A stretch of DNA of 64,000 bases from Calendula officinalis (GCA_963853835.1 OY970822.1:47146404-47210403); one strand, 5' to 3'; numbered from the stretch's first letter, positions 24,669-36,070 are shown. A program made the numbers and translations. Notes: generated from the letters alone by a model not told the origin.

Positions 24669-25604
24669 CTAAGTATTTAGGATTTTAAAAACCTGGGGTT
24701 GTTTTACGTAGACTTCCTCTTGCAATTTGCCATTTAAGAAAGCACTCTTCACATCCATCTGAAAGACTGTGAAGTTCTTGTAAGAAGCATAGGCTAAAAA
24801 TATTCTTATAGCTTCAAGCCTTGCTACTGGAGCAAATGTTTCATTGAAATTGATTCCTTCCTCTTGTCTATATCCTTGTGCAACAAGTCTACCCTTGTTG
24901 CTAATAACCACGCCTTCTTCATCCATTTTGTTCCTAAATACCCACTTGGTATCAATTATTGTCTTATCAGCTGGTGGGGGCACCAACTGCCACACTTTGT
25001 TGACCTCAAATTGGTTAAGTTCTTCCTCAATCGCTTGAATCCAGCTGGGGTTTTCCAAAGCAGCTTTGATATTCTTTGGTTCTTCAGCTGCTAGGAAACA
25101 TGACCATAGGCAAAGATTACATGATGCCTTACTTCTTGTGACCACTCCTTGTTGTGGATCTCCAATGATTAATTCAATTGGATGCTCTGAGGTCCACTTG
25201 GATTGAGGAGCAGCAGAAGAGGAAGAAGACTCAGCAGAATTGGATCCTTGATGAGCGGCTGAATGCTCAGCAGGATTGAGTACTTCATTAGTATGAAGAG
25301 GTGGCTTAGAGATAGCCTTGGATGATGTTCTAGCTGTAGGAATTTCCTGTTGGACAGCTGCAATATCTACAAGATATGTAGGAGAATCATGAAATGTTTC
25401 ATCTGATTCATTGATGGGAACATCAAAGAGGTTTAAAGCATCGGAAAATGCCTCAGCGGCATCATCAGGAGATGGTTCAGCTAGCCTCTGAAATGCATCA
25501 GATGGTACAACAGAGGTGGGATTTAAGGCTTTAGAGTGTTCTTCAAAAGTGACATTTATAGATTCTTCCAATGTTTGTTGTCTTTTGTTGAAAACTCTGT
25601 ATGC
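24669..25604 (-). pseudogene. Copia A integrase tail and N-terminal half of RT
   Basis: After a low-complexity linker rich in Ser, Glu and Ala, the RVT_2 reverse transcriptase begins at about residue 170 of this stretch (ALENPSWIQAIEEELNQFE). It continues with WVFRNKMDEEG, GRLVAQGYRQEEGINFNETF and VFQMDVKSAFLNGKLQEEVY. The Asp in MDVKSAFL is the first catalytic acid of the RT palm. The frame is lost after VKQPQVF; the usual linker before YKLDKALYGLKQ is missing or shifted. Confidence 0.9.
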
Positions 25605-26093
25605 CTAAGATACAGTGGAGTATCCCAAGAAAATTGCTTCATCAGCTTTAGAGTCGAACTTACTCAGCTGATCTCGTGTGTTTAACACAAAACACACACA
25701 ACCAAACACATGAAAGAAACCAATATAAGGTTTCCTCTGACGGAGAATCACATAAGAAGTTTTCTTGTGTCTCTTCACATAGAGAGACCTGTTTTGAGTG
25801 AAACAAGCTGTGTTAATAGCTTCTGCCCAAAATTGCTTTGGCATGTTTGACTCAGCAAGCATTGTTCGTGCAGCTTCTATTAGGGTTCTATTTCTTCTTT
25901 CAGCGACACTATTTTGTTGAGGTGTTCTAGCGGCTAAATTTTTTGTGAGATCCCAACTTCTGAGTAGAAGTCTTCTAATGTATGATTTCATCAGCTGCAT
26001 CACTTTTGTTACGAAGAAATATAACCCAAGTATATCGTGAGTATTCATCCACGATAACAAGTGTATACTTCTTTCCACCTAGACTTTCAGTGC
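25605..26093 (-). pseudogene. Copia A integrase core, deleted
   Basis: The integrase inserts cDNA into the genome. Here the C-terminal part of the core is clear (ARTPQQNSVAERRNRTLIEA, then AINTACFTQNR and KPYIGFFHVFGCVCFVLN), with the Glu of VAERRNRT as the third catalytic acid. The stretch that should hold the second acid (an SDNGxEF-like motif) is not present. The sequence passes from a poorly matching RRLLLRSWDLTKNL directly to AARTPQQN, which suggests a deletion plus frameshifts. The enzyme cannot be active. Confidence 0.82.
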
Positions 26094-26724
26094 TCATAGG
26101 ACCAAAGAGATCCATATGAAGCATGTGTAGCCAGTTGTCGATGGAAAAACATTGCTTTGATTTGAATGAGCTTTTATGTTGTTTACCTTGTTCACAAGCT
26201 GAACAAAGCTTATTTTTTCATATTTGATCTGTGGCAAGCCATTCACTAGCTGTCCTCTGGACAACTTGGATATGTTTTTAAAGTTCAAGTGAGATAGCCT
26301 TTTATGCCACAGCCAATTTAGCTCTTCAGTAGAGTGAGAGATATAAACAAACATCTTGGTTTTGAGGATTCATGTCAAGTGTATATACATGGTTGTTTCT
26401 TGGTGCTATAAGCACTACTTTTCCACTTTTATCTGTCACCGTTCCTCTGTACTTATTAAAGTTCACTGAGAACTCTGCATCACATAGTTGGCTAATGCTG
26501 ATTAGATTATGTTTCAGCCCGTTCACATAACCAACTCTTGTGATCTTTACAGATCCAATAGAGATGGATCCGTAGCCTTCAGTTGAGCCTCTACCATTAT
26601 CACCAAAAATTATTGGAGGACCAGAACAAACTTCGAACTCTTCAAGCAGGGATTCGTATCCAGTCATATGTCTTGAGCAACCACTGTCTAAGTACCAGAC
26701 GTGTTTGCTTTGATCACCCAGCAC
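26094..26724 (-). pseudogene. Copia A protease and GAG-pre-integrase region
   Basis: The aspartic protease signature is seen as HVWYLDSGCSRHMTG near 26700-26660, with DSG as the active-site triad. It continues through GYGSISIGSVKITRVGYV and GLKHNLISISQLCD. The frame then shifts near 26340, and the integrase zinc region begins with ELNWLWHKRLSHLNFKNIS. The expected CxxC half of the HHCC zinc site is not readable (the frame gives FVQLVNKVNNIKAH), so the domain is damaged. Confidence 0.85.
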
Positions 26725-26739
26725 ATAAGTTTAAAAGAG

Positions 26740-27525
26740 TTAGTTCTTTTTGGGAACCCACACCTCTGTGGGTCCTTCAGATTTCTTGCTAGAACTCACA
26801 GGGGTTAGGATCTTAATGGACTCACAAGCTGAAGTTGGAGAAGGTCTTAAGCTTGTGTTGTCACACTCACTTGTCATATGTCCACGATTTCCACACTTAT
26901 AACATTTTCTGTTCTTTTGTAGTGGAGTGGAAGGCAAGGCAGTAGGGCTGGGTACTGGACCCAAAATCCCTTTCTGACTATCTGAGATAGTTAGAGTCTG
27001 CACGAGAGATGTCAGCTTGCTGACCTTTCCTTTCAGTCGTTTGACAGACACATCTGAGGAAGGACTTGGAGTGTTTTTAGAAACACTCTTACCTTTGTTC
27101 TTTGCAGCTCGAGTACGAACTCCAACTGGCTCACCCTTGGAGGGTGTAAGAACAGCTTTCTTTCCTGCTATCTTGCTAGTCTTCTTCTGAAGTCTAGCAG
27201 AACCAGCAGGAGCTGAACCCAAGATAGACTTTCTTGGTTCAACAATGACTACTGAAGGAGTCCTAACAACTATGGCAGAGGAGTCAGCTGATGACTCTTC
27301 TTGAGTAGTTTCAGAAGGTTCTTCCGTTGACATCTCAGTAGCATAGGTTTTGGTAAACTTAACAAAAGAACCAAAAACCAACTCTTTAGCTGGCACAAAA
27401 GCATCAGCTGTTGAGTAGTACGGATCATCCGTACTGCTGTCAGGTACAGCAGCTGCAGTAAGGAAATCTCCTCCTAATACAACTTGTACTTGACTAGGAA
27501 TCTGTGAGTTGACACACTCACTCAC
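26740..27525 (-). pseudogene. Copia A gag C-terminal part with second zinc knuckle
   Basis: A 261-residue open stretch rich in Ser, Lys and Pro ends with a CCHC knuckle, CYKCGNRGHMTSEC (near residues 206-219), and WVPKKN. It lies between the first gag part and the protease in the order expected for Sireviruses, which carry two knuckles. It is out of frame with the parts on both sides. Confidence 0.8.
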
Positions 27526-27539
27526 ACGTTTGGAAGATC

Positions 27540-29157
27540 GAGACCATGATTAACAAATCTTTTTAATTGCTTCCAGTTCTTTAACCTTTTCATTAAGATC
27601 GTGTTGAAGAACTGACTTTATAAATTTTGTTTCAGAAAGTTCTTATTTTAATGTTTTGTGATCAATTAATCTTTCTTTTAAAAATACGTTTTCACGAAGA
27701 ATAGCACTGTGTTTATCCAAACATACACCTTTTAGCTGATCAATGAAGTGTAAGTCACAGATAATGGAATCGGCAATATCGTTGGCTTCAGAAGCCTCAG
27801 CAGAGGTTAGAGAAGATACCTTTTTGTGAACTATGTTGACCCATTGATGTGAACCAGCATCATCAGCTGTAATACTTTCATCAGCACGAGCCATCAAACA
27901 CATTGTGGCCATTGGTTCATCATCATCAGATGAGCTGTCACAAGAGTCAGCCCAGTCGTGCGTTTCAGCTACGAGACCCTTGTCGGCAATTTTGCCTTCA
28001 ACTTCCTTCTTTTCTTCTAGGATCTTTTTGGTGAAGGCTTGTAGCTTTTTGTACTTTTCTTCAATAGACTCACCACTTGAAGAGGATGAACTAGCTTTCT
28101 TTTGCTTGCAGTCGTTAGCATAGTGTCCCTTCTTATTGCAGTTGTAGCATGTTATCTCAGAGATATCAGGAATATTTCCAGAGGATCTGGAAGGAACAAC
28201 TGATGAGATAGGTCTGCTACTTGAGCCTCTATCTGAGGAGCCCAATTTGCCTTTGAAATTTTTTCTATTTTTGACAAGTAGGGCAAGCTCAGTGATAAGG
28301 GCATCATTATCTTCGTCTTCATCGATCTCTTCGATGCTGACCTCAGGCATGTTGAACGGATCAACAGCTGAGGCTTTGTCAGCTTCATCATCTGAGGGAG
28401 GATATTCAATTCTGCTGGGTCTGTTTAGAGAAACAAGAGCAGCTGAGGATCCTGAGGAACTCACTTTAGAGTCCTTTGGAGGTTGAAATTTATTGAGTAC
28501 AGTTCTCTCATGGCTTAGAAACATGCCATAGAGAGAGGAAAGAGTATAATCTTTTAACGTGGGAGATGTACTCATGCAAGTTATAATGGTAGACCATTTA
28601 GAGGGAAGAGCTGCCATAAACTTACACATTTTGGACATATCGTCCTTTTCAACCCCATGAGATTTTAGCTCGTTTAACAGAATGTTATAACGATTGAATG
28701 TTTGAGCTATTGTCTCACTAGGTTTGGCTTTAAACAGCTCGTAGTCATGAATGAGCATGTTTTTGTTGTGTTCACGCACAACGGATGTGCCTTCATACAC
28801 TTCAGCCAACCTTTCCCACATCTCTTTGACCGAGTCACAAAATTGAATATTGTGATACAGTTCATCACCAACTGCTTGAAAAAGAATATCCCTTCCTTTG
28901 TTCTCAAGATGAACGAGACGTTTTTCAGCGTCTGTCCATTGAGCTTCAGATTTCACAGCATAGTGTTCTGATATTTTGGGGGTACCAGGGATAAGGGTTT
29001 TGCGAATGTGTTTTCCTATCGTTATGTTGTCTTGAAGTTTTGGGTGATAGGTAACCATGTGAGATAACATACGAGTTTTCCGCATAGGGTAGTTGGTTTC
29101 AGTGAGTTTGGGAGGTTATCCAGATGATGGAAGATCTGATGTTGTAGGTTCAGCCAT
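27540..29157 (-). pseudogene. Copia A gag, N-terminal part with first zinc knuckle
   Basis: Gag builds the virus-like particle of the element. The natural start is probably the ATG at 29157 (MAEPTTSDLPSSG), but codon 14 is TAA (29118-29116). The same frame then stays open from about 29115 to 27643. It has a UBN2-type gag region (AVGDELYHNIQFCDSVKEMW, then MCKFMAALPSKW) and a CCHC knuckle, CYNCNKKGHYANDC, near 28110-28150, followed by a Lys/Glu-rich stretch. An ordinary copia gag is shorter; the long form fits Sireviruses. About 70 nt past the TAA the frame reads PMRKTRMLSHM, where relatives usually have Trp in place of the first Arg. Confidence 0.88.
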
Positions 29158-29197
29158 AATAGATGCTCAAAGTTGATGGAAAACAACTTTGACACTC

Positions 29198-29209
29198 GCT
29201 CTGATACCA
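29198..29209 (-). promoter_or_regulatory. Copia A primer-binding site
   Basis: On the minus strand TGGTATCAGAGC lies 2 nt inside the 5' LTR. It is the standard site complementary to the 3' end of initiator tRNA-Met used by many plant LTR elements, and it fixes the element's orientation. Confidence 0.9.
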
Positions 29210-29211
29210 GT

Positions 29212-30171
29212 TATTGGATCCCAACAACACAAATGTGTTGCGTTATGACAAGTAAAGACGATTAAGATAAAGAACACGCAAGATTTCAATGATTAGGAGT
29301 TTATTAAAACAACTTAATACAGTACAAAGTTTGCGGAAATAGATAGTACACACTAATTAAAACTTAATACTTGAAGTGACACTTTTGTTCGCTCAAACTA
29401 GAAGATAATGCAAGGAAAGTTTATATCAGCTGATACTAACAGCTGATATTGAATGCCTGAGTAAGAACTACAAAGGAGTTAATATCAGACAAATAACAAA
29501 CTCTCAGAGAATGTTCTTGTGCTATGAATTCTAAAAGGTGTGTGTAAATGCAAGCATTTACGTCTCTATTTATAGCCCAAGATCCGTGTTCCTTTGTCCA
29601 CAAGATGCTCGACGTGTAAACATATCATTCGTCGATGTAGACTTGTCCACGGAAACATTAAATGCTCGTGCATAGATTATAGTCCCAAGTGTACTTTGTG
29701 TCAACTCCTTCTGCTACCTTTTCTGACGCACAGTGTAAAGGTGTACTATGATAGTACAAAAGTAGTTGACTTTCCGTTTACATGCTTGGAGGGACAAACG
29801 ATGATGTACTGACATATAATCTTCTATTCCAAAATAGAAGATCTTCATCGTTTTCTTCTTCTTTGAGCGGGAAAGAGAAATGTTCAAAGTGTCAAGAAGA
29901 TTTCCACTAAGTCTTTATCTGCAGCAGGTATCATTAGCTGATTCCACAATCAGCTGGATGATCTTCTTCTTGTCTCTGTCATTTGGCCATAGACTTCGAA
30001 TGAACACTCTTCTATAGCTGCTGATTTGATTTGTTTTCCTAGAGCTAAGTACATACTCAGCTGAAGGTTTATTGCATATACTTGCTTCAGATGAGATACA
30101 TACTTCAGCTGATATTTTTTCTTCTTAGCTATCGATCATCAAATCTTATTTACTTAGTCTAGGGACTAACA
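29212..30171 (-). repeat. Copia A 5' LTR
   Basis: This is the complete LTR: on the minus strand it starts TGTTAGTCCC at 30171 and ends CCAATA at 29212. The partner LTR ends CCAACA, so the terminal CA has mutated to TA here. A minus-strand TATAAATA at 29574-29567 marks the promoter. Confidence 0.92.
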
Positions 30172-30934
30172 GTCGGCAATAGTAAAAGGAATAGTAGGAG
30201 TTTTGTCTTGCAGCAAGTCTTTGAAGAAGTTTGATGCACTAAGAACATTGATGCACAAATTGTAAGACGCAACCGCTTCTAGCATGATCATTGGACACCC
30301 TTGGTCACCTCGTGTGTATTGTCCTTTCCATGCCACCGGACAATTCCTCCAAGGCCGGTGCATGCAATCGATGTTGTCGAGCATACCCGGAAAATCATGC
30401 ACCTCAGCATGATGTTGATGTAAGCGCTTGACGTCATGCGCAGTGGGTTTTCTTAAGTACTCACCCGAGAATAGATGGAATACACATTTGACAAAATTAT
30501 CCAAATAATCAGAAGATGTTTGATGTCCCAATTGTAATTATTCATCAAACAAATCGGTGACACAACCATACGCCAATTGTCGTACGGCGGAGGTACATTT
30601 TTTAAGAATATTAAAACCCGATATTCCGGTAGCGTCGTTCGTTGACGAATATACATAAAATATTCAGGTAAAGGAGTCGAAGAGAAATAAGTTATATCGT
30701 CACATATACGGATGAACAACAAGTGTGTCATATGGAAACGTCGCCTAAAGTAATCTGGCGGGAACGATGGATTTTCAGCAAAGTAGTCAATATACAAATG
30801 TTCACCGTCCTCTGTATCCGATGAAATAGCTTTCACAGTGGCGACCATTTCCTCGGCGTTATAAGATTAGCTATCATAAAAATAGCTTCCAAATCGGAAT
30901 CACATTCGGAAGAGGAACCATAACCATTATCCAT
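30172..30934 (-). pseudogene. Harbinger transposase, N-terminal part
   Basis: This is the first part of a DDE_Tnp_4-type (HARBI1-like) transposase, which cuts and joins Harbinger elements at TTA/TAA sites. The likely start is the ATG at 30934 (MDNGYGSSSECDSDLEAIF). Recognisable blocks are PDYFRRRFHMTHLLFIRI, YLRKPTAHDVKRLHQHH and GMLDNIDCMHRPWRNCPVAW; the Asp in NIDCMH corresponds to the first catalytic acid. The frame breaks near 30850 and near 30535. After AVASYNL a short segment that relatives have (around WHAFFG) is missing. The reading ends at the copia insertion after PFTIAD and would resume in frame at 7905. Confidence 0.85.
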
Positions 30935-31019
30935 TTTATAAGTATGGTAGGGTGGGAGAAGAGAGAATTTTTGTTATGAAAATTATAGACTGAAGGTAGG
31001 TATTTATATAACTATTGTA

Positions 31020-31185
31020 GGGTTTTGATAATGACAGCCCTAATGCATGTCAAAAGACATGCATAACAAACTTGTAAATTCACTATAACCCACTCCTGCA
31101 TTTTAGAAATTATCCCCCCCATAGAAAAATGTACAATTTTTTATGCACTTATTGACAGCCCTAAGGGCTGTCATTATCAAAATCC
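31020..31185. mobile_element. Small MITE with 22-bp terminal inverted repeats
   Basis: The left end GGGTTTTGATAATGACAGCC is matched, with one mismatch, by the reverse complement of the right end, giving TIRs of about 22 bp. Next to the right end is a second palindrome, GACAGCCCTAAGGGCTGTC (31154-31172). No target duplication was found, so the superfamily is unassigned. It sits just upstream of the Harbinger transposase TATA box. Confidence 0.7.
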
Positions 31186-31189
31186 TTTT

Positions 31190-31600
31190 TATTATGATTT
31201 ACATCATGTTAGAAACTTTATACTGATTTAGTTTACTTTGAAACTTTGAAGTCGTTTTGTCACTTTCAGATCAAAGTATTTCATCGTACAACGAAATCTT
31301 CAATCGGATACAATTAAAGACAAAAGCAAGAATTTTGATGTATTGTGTGAATTTCGTACCATTTCATGACAATGACCTAAAATAGGCTTCATCCGCATTC
31401 TGTGGAAAACCGAATGGAACTGCTTAATGGCAGTTTCAAAATTGTCAAAAACTGCATAAAACCGCCCAAAAATGGGTCGGATTCGGGTAAGATCTAACGG
31501 GTTGAGGAAACCGGGTTTTAATTTAGAATTCGAGTTTTTAATGTGTTTTTTAATAAAGCAATATTAACCCAAACATAATTTTTCCAAGCTGACCTACAGC
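31190..31600. other. Intergenic, no feature
   Basis: AT-rich sequence with no gene or repeat boundary that I can support. Confidence 0.5.
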
Positions 31601-31602
31601 TC

Positions 31603-31680
31603 GACCCCGCCAGGGGCGCTGCCCCTCGGACCCCACCAGAGGCGCTGCCCCTCAGACCCCACCAGGGGCACTGCCCCTCG
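31603..31680. repeat. GC-rich 26-bp tandem repeat, three units
   Basis: Three units of exactly 26 bp (31603-31628, 31629-31654, 31655-31680) lie in AT-rich surroundings. Each contains a GGGGC...GCCCC-type inverted repeat around GCT or ACT, with one or two substitutions between units. An open frame on the minus strand across them is a by-product of the repeats. Confidence 0.9.
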
Positions 31681-31795
31681 GACCCTATTAAGTAAGTATA
31701 TTTTAATCAAAATAAATTCAAACAAGTGTTCATTCCGCACCACCCTAACTTGTTCAATATTTATTAAGATTACACTTAAATTATATTGGTAATAT

Positions 31796-32646
31796 TGTAA
31801 CAACCGGGTTAAATACCCGCCAATCAAAACTGACAACATTCCAATAACCATCTAATTACAATAAACCATTCGAATAAGTTAATTATTTATGATGTTTACA
31901 AAACATTGTTGAATCATGACTTTCAAACTCGAAAATTGCTAATTCTTACAATTAACCAATGATTTTAGCTATATAACTTGATATCTAACATAACCTAATC
32001 ATAATATCATGATATTAGAATGTTTTTAACATAACTTTAACCCTAATTTCATGGTTCATGATGCTTACTCATAAGAGGGTTCATCACCTTCACCAAATCA
32101 CTCATTTCTACCATGATTCTACTCATATATATGATAAGGGAGATGAGTTACCTTTAAATCTTCACTTGCATGTATAAATGCCATTTATTTGAGCTTAAAA
32201 TTGTTCACACATAGTAAAACACCAAGAACACACACACACTTAATGAAAGAGAGAGTTTTTAGGCTGATTGCATGTGACATGTTCTGTAAATGGTGCAGAA
32301 GAGGGTCTAAACGAGCTTTGATCTGCATGAAATTTTAACACCACTTCCATACATCTCTTAGGAACACCGTGTCCAAATTTCAGCCCCAGAGACCCACGCA
32401 CGCGCCCTCACTCTCGCTAACGGTGGGGGTGTCCGCCAGTTAAATACTTAACAGCACTAACGGAAATTTTCATCCATTTTTCAAACGCCCGTAACTTCTT
32501 CATACGAACTCTATTTTTAACGTTCTTTATATCTTTGGAAACCTCATAAGGAGTACTACAACTCCATTTACATTATATTCATAAATTCTCAACTTTATTC
32601 TAGGATACTCGTTCCCATAGTTGACGCTTCGGAAATGGGTGTTACA
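31796..32646 (-). repeat. Solo LTR or LTR remnant, Ty3/gypsy-like
   Basis: It runs from TGTAACAACC (31796) to GGGTGTTACA (32646). On the minus strand it starts TGTAACACCCATTTCCGAAG, a start typical of plant gypsy LTRs. The flanks (AATAT on the left, AGCGT on the right) do not match, so it is either old, rearranged or a product of recombination between elements. Confidence 0.65.
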
Positions 32647-32649
32647 AGC

Positions 32650-33150
32650 GTGATATTATTTGCTCATACATGTTTTGAGCATTTAAGATACATAATCCAA
32701 GTTACTTAAGCGTAAAGATATATATTTTTTGGGAAATCGAAAACACGTATGTTACAAATATAAATCTCCAACAATCATCCCCATTTAAGTGCAGTCTTGA
32801 TTAACTTAAGCAACTCACAATAAACAACAAATTGATGCGTAAATGAAATGTTGTGACAATTGAATTCGTATTAGTATAACATTCATTCCAATTCGAATAT
32901 TAGGGTTTCACTAAGAATTGATCCTTTAATATTCATAGTGAATACATGAAGTAATATACACAACAATTTACATTATCCAAGATTGATCCTTCTTCTTTTT
33001 TGTTCATGGTATTTAAAAGCGGATATCCAAGATTTTAGATAGTAATTTTAGTATCCCAATCCAATATGCATTCAAAAATCCGAAATTTTGTATATAAGAT
33101 TCTTTTGACACCCTACTCTTGTTTGTAATGTACTTGGGTTACTTTACTTA
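32650..33150. other. Intergenic, no feature
   Basis: AT-rich DNA with no supported gene. Confidence 0.5.
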
Positions 33151-33155
33151 TTATA

Positions 33156-33468
33156 CTACCTCCGTATCAAAATAAGTGATACATTTTAGGTTTCATAATT
33201 TTTGAGGTAAAATATTAAAATATGTGTTAAGATAGATTAAAATAGATAGTTAGTGGAGATTGAGTCCTACTTCTTTTGAATAAAATGATGTTAATGATGT
33301 TTAAAAGTAAAAGTAAGGGTAAAAGAGTAATTTCACTTTATTAAAGTAGATAGTTAGTGGAGAAGTTATCTCACCTTTTTTCCATATTAGGTAAGATTTA
33401 AAAGTGTATCACTTATTTTGATCCACTAATTTGAAGAAATTGTATCACTTATTTTGATACGGAGGTAG
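33156..33468. mobile_element. Stowaway-like MITE
   Basis: The ends are perfect 28-bp inverted repeats starting CTACCTCCGTATCAAAATAA. TA is duplicated on both sides (33154-33155, 33469-33470). The CTCCGTATCAAAATAAGTG core and TA target are typical of Tc1/mariner-type Stowaway MITEs of plants. Confidence 0.92.
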
Positions 33469-33761
33469 TATATATGTTGGCTTTAAGAAAAAATCGATAG
33501 TAATACTTACTCATAATTGCTAAAGTTAAGTTGTATTAAATTTTATCGGGCAAAAAGACATTCGTGTATTGTTAGGAATTTGGTTATTATAAAGTGTGCT
33601 GTCAACATCTTTTAATTCTTTGGCTTACAAAACACTCATGCACTAAACAAGCAAACATGTCATCTTCGTTATGTTAATTAGATACTTAGATGTGACTTCT
33701 CACAAACATGACCCAACAAAGAATCAAGCATAAATATCCTTTCACATCCTAACGTAGTAAG

Positions 33762-35480
33762 TGTAACAACCGAAATTTGTAAATAAACAAATTGTACAAA
33801 AATACGATAATTTTGGATAATTCATTTTTCAGAACCGTAAGAATTGGTTTCGTGTCATTTGGACACCGTTTGATATGGTTAAGGTCGAACCGGGCCGAAA
33901 TAGACAACAAAAAGTTGCAGCCCAGCTGCCTGAAGGAGTTCACGACGCGAACTATAGTTCGCGATCGTGAACATCAAACAGAGATTTTGAGTTTTTGACG
34001 ATCGGTGTTCACAACCTGCTCCCGATCGCGAAGTGTTCCCGACGCGGGAAGTTCACGACGCGAACTTCAGTTCACGATCGCGAACTGTGTAGCTGTGTAT
34101 AAAAATGGGTTTGAAGCTAGGGTTTAGACACCTACACCCCTAAAACCCTATTAGCCATTATTTTGGAAGAAGTGCACGATTGTTGGTGTTCTTGAGCTCA
34201 AATCTTCATATTTCTTGGAAATTATTGATCTAGGGTAAGAATCCTTGTTAGTTTATGCATCTCTTTGGTATTTTGAGCTCTATTTGGGTATCAATGGTGG
34301 TTTGAACAATATACCATGTCATGTTTGGGGAAGATGACCAAACTTGAGTGTAAAACACTCATTGTAGACTTGTAATCATTGTGTACAAATTGGATTTCGG
34401 TTTTATGGATAAGAATCTTGAACTAGGGTTTGAGATTTCCACCAAGTGGTATGAGCTTGGTGGTTGGGAATGTTAAATTGGATAGATTAGTGATTAGTTA
34501 TGGATAATAACTAGTTATTGTGTTGATGATGATATTAGGTCAAGAAGACCTTGAGATTGGAAGTACTTCCTTGATTGGGAAGTAAGGATTTGTGTTGTTG
34601 AACACAAGTATTGGATAGCATTGCTAAGGTGAGTACATGTGATCTTTTCTGAGTACATAGAAAGATGATTTTTATGGTTTAAATGATTAAACAAGTTTTT
34701 AGTAGTCTTTATTGAATAAATGTTTTGATAAAGAAAGACATTGATTAGTAGTACATGAATTGAATTGTTATTGATTTGCTTGGTTACCACTAGTATGTTG
34801 AGATTTATGATTTGGAGCTTTGGCTCAAGTTGTTGAATTGTTATGTGGTAGCTAAACAATTGGATCCTAGATAACCCGAACAAGTTGGGGGAGTTAGTGA
34901 CACCTACTTGGGGCGGTACCACCCTGCGCAAGGGTAGTGTGTCGAGAAATAGATAACCCATAAAAGCGGGGGAGTTTGAGATAACCCGGAAATCGGGGGA
35001 GAAATAGATAACCCGGAAACGGGGGAGTTTACCTAGTTAACCCATATCGGGGGAGTTGTTTCGGGGAGGCCCGTTACGTATGTGTTGGGCTTATGGCAAG
35101 CCTTAGAGTATGATTGACTATGTGCAATTTGATAATATTTTTAATTATTATTTTATTGCAAACTATTTATAACCGGGTCTAAAACACATGTTTCTCACGA
35201 GACGATCTTGTCTCACGAACTACGTTTATTTTTGACTATGTACTCAGGTTCGGGAGCTAAGGATTAGGCGGCCCGTAGTAGTAGCATTGGAAGTGATTAG
35301 CTCGGTGTACCATTTGATTCCCTAAGACTTTAGTTTTGATATTATTGTAACACCGATTTTTGGCACTTGTAATCATTTCAAATGTTTTTGTTTAAACCAA
35401 GTTTTGGTTATTATGGATTTTGGTTGGTAAACTTTAAATATTCGAAATTTTAAATCGTTTTGAAAAATTGGTGTGTTACA
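33762..35480 (+). repeat. Solo LTR of a Ty3/gypsy-like element
   Basis: It starts TGTAACAACC, ends GTGTGTTACA and is flanked by GTAAG on both sides (33757-33761, 35481-35485). It has the TG/CA ends and 5-bp duplication of a single LTR left after recombination. A plus-strand TATAAAAA at 34098-34105 suggests the direction. Upstream lies a cluster of CpG-rich palindromes (33935-34085), and downstream, about 34867-35055, are degenerate repeats of the form ATAACCCGGAAA...GGGGGAG. Confidence 0.9.
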
Positions 35481-35599
35481 GTAAGACTAACCACCTTTTG
35501 GCTATTTCATACTTTGTTCTTAGAAGTAAATCTCTTTTACAATTTTGAACAAGAATTTCAAATGTTTAACGAACAATTTTAACACCTCAACAACATTCA

Positions 35600-36070
35600 C
35601 TTGCCAATCTTTACACAACCACAAGAAATGGCCGCTGAAAAAACTTAGAGAAAGGAGAAAACACGCAGGCCCGTCTCAACGGATTCTGTGTAGGTGGAAT
35701 ACGAAGCAAGAAAATGCTAATAGTCAAGTATTGGGTTGTTGTTTCCGAAGATAGCCAAACGGGAACCGGCCAAGCCGACGACTCATTTTGGTATCGAGTC
35801 CTTAATGAGTTCAACAAAGGTATGGAGAGCCTACATACTAAAGACATGTTGACGGGGATGTTATCAACGTTAAACACTAATTGCCAACGGTTCAACGCTA
35901 TATACAAATGTTTAAAAACGTGTTTGTAAAAGTGGGGAAAATGAAGTTGATTTTTTGGCATATGTGAGGCAAGCATACTGTGACGAGTCCGTCTCAAATA
36001 AACCGTTTATGGATGACGATGCTTTGAAAAGTCTTGTGAAAATATCCAGAATGAGACTTCCTTGAACTCG
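35600..36070 (+). pseudogene. Harbinger ORF1-type SANT/Myb protein remnant
   Basis: PIF/Harbinger elements encode, beside the transposase, a SANT/Myb-like DNA-binding protein; plant host proteins of this type are often labelled glutathione S-transferase T3-like. Here 35714-35929 reads VKYWVVVSEDSQTGTGQADD, then FWYRVLNEFNKG and TLNTNCQRFNAIYK, blocks typical of that family. After a frame change it continues GENEVDFLAYVRQAYCDES. The reading then decays and is cut by copia B at 36102. Whether it belongs to the Harbinger element at 7169 is open, because the strand is opposite and about 5 kb of other insertions lie between them. Confidence 0.65.

Larger units (their letters stand above)
7906..30171 (-). 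mobile_element. Sirevirus-like Ty1/copia retrotransposon A (22.3 kb with its nested insertion)
   Basis: Both sides carry the 5-bp target duplication GTCGG (7901-7905 and 30172-30176), and the LTRs have TG/CA-type ends. The element reads on the minus strand: 5' LTR 30171-29212, primer site, gag, protease, integrase, RT, RNase H, a long third ORF, then the 3' LTR. The order INT before RT marks Ty1/copia. A long gag with two zinc knuckles and a large env-like ORF after pol points to the Sirevirus (SIRE/Maximus) branch. The 3' LTR is split by a 9.8-kb insertion. Stops and frameshifts occur in every coding block. Confidence 0.93.
7169..31010 (-). mobile_element. PIF/Harbinger (Pong-like) DNA transposon, split by a copia element
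   Basis: The left end GATCGCTCCCAATGG at 7169 directly follows TTA (7166-7168), the usual Harbinger target. Its subterminal block (about 7190-7320) closely matches the element end at 63711-64000. Inside, the minus-strand transposase runs 30934 to 30172 and 7905 to 7436, interrupted by the 22.3-kb copia insertion. A TATA box on the minus strand (about 31010-31001) lies upstream of the transposase ATG. I could not find the matching right terminus, so the right end given is only the upstream edge of the transposase gene. Confidence 0.75.

Noticed and set aside
31594..31851. 85-residue open frame on minus
   Set aside because: Most of it is the 26-bp GC repeat read in one frame.
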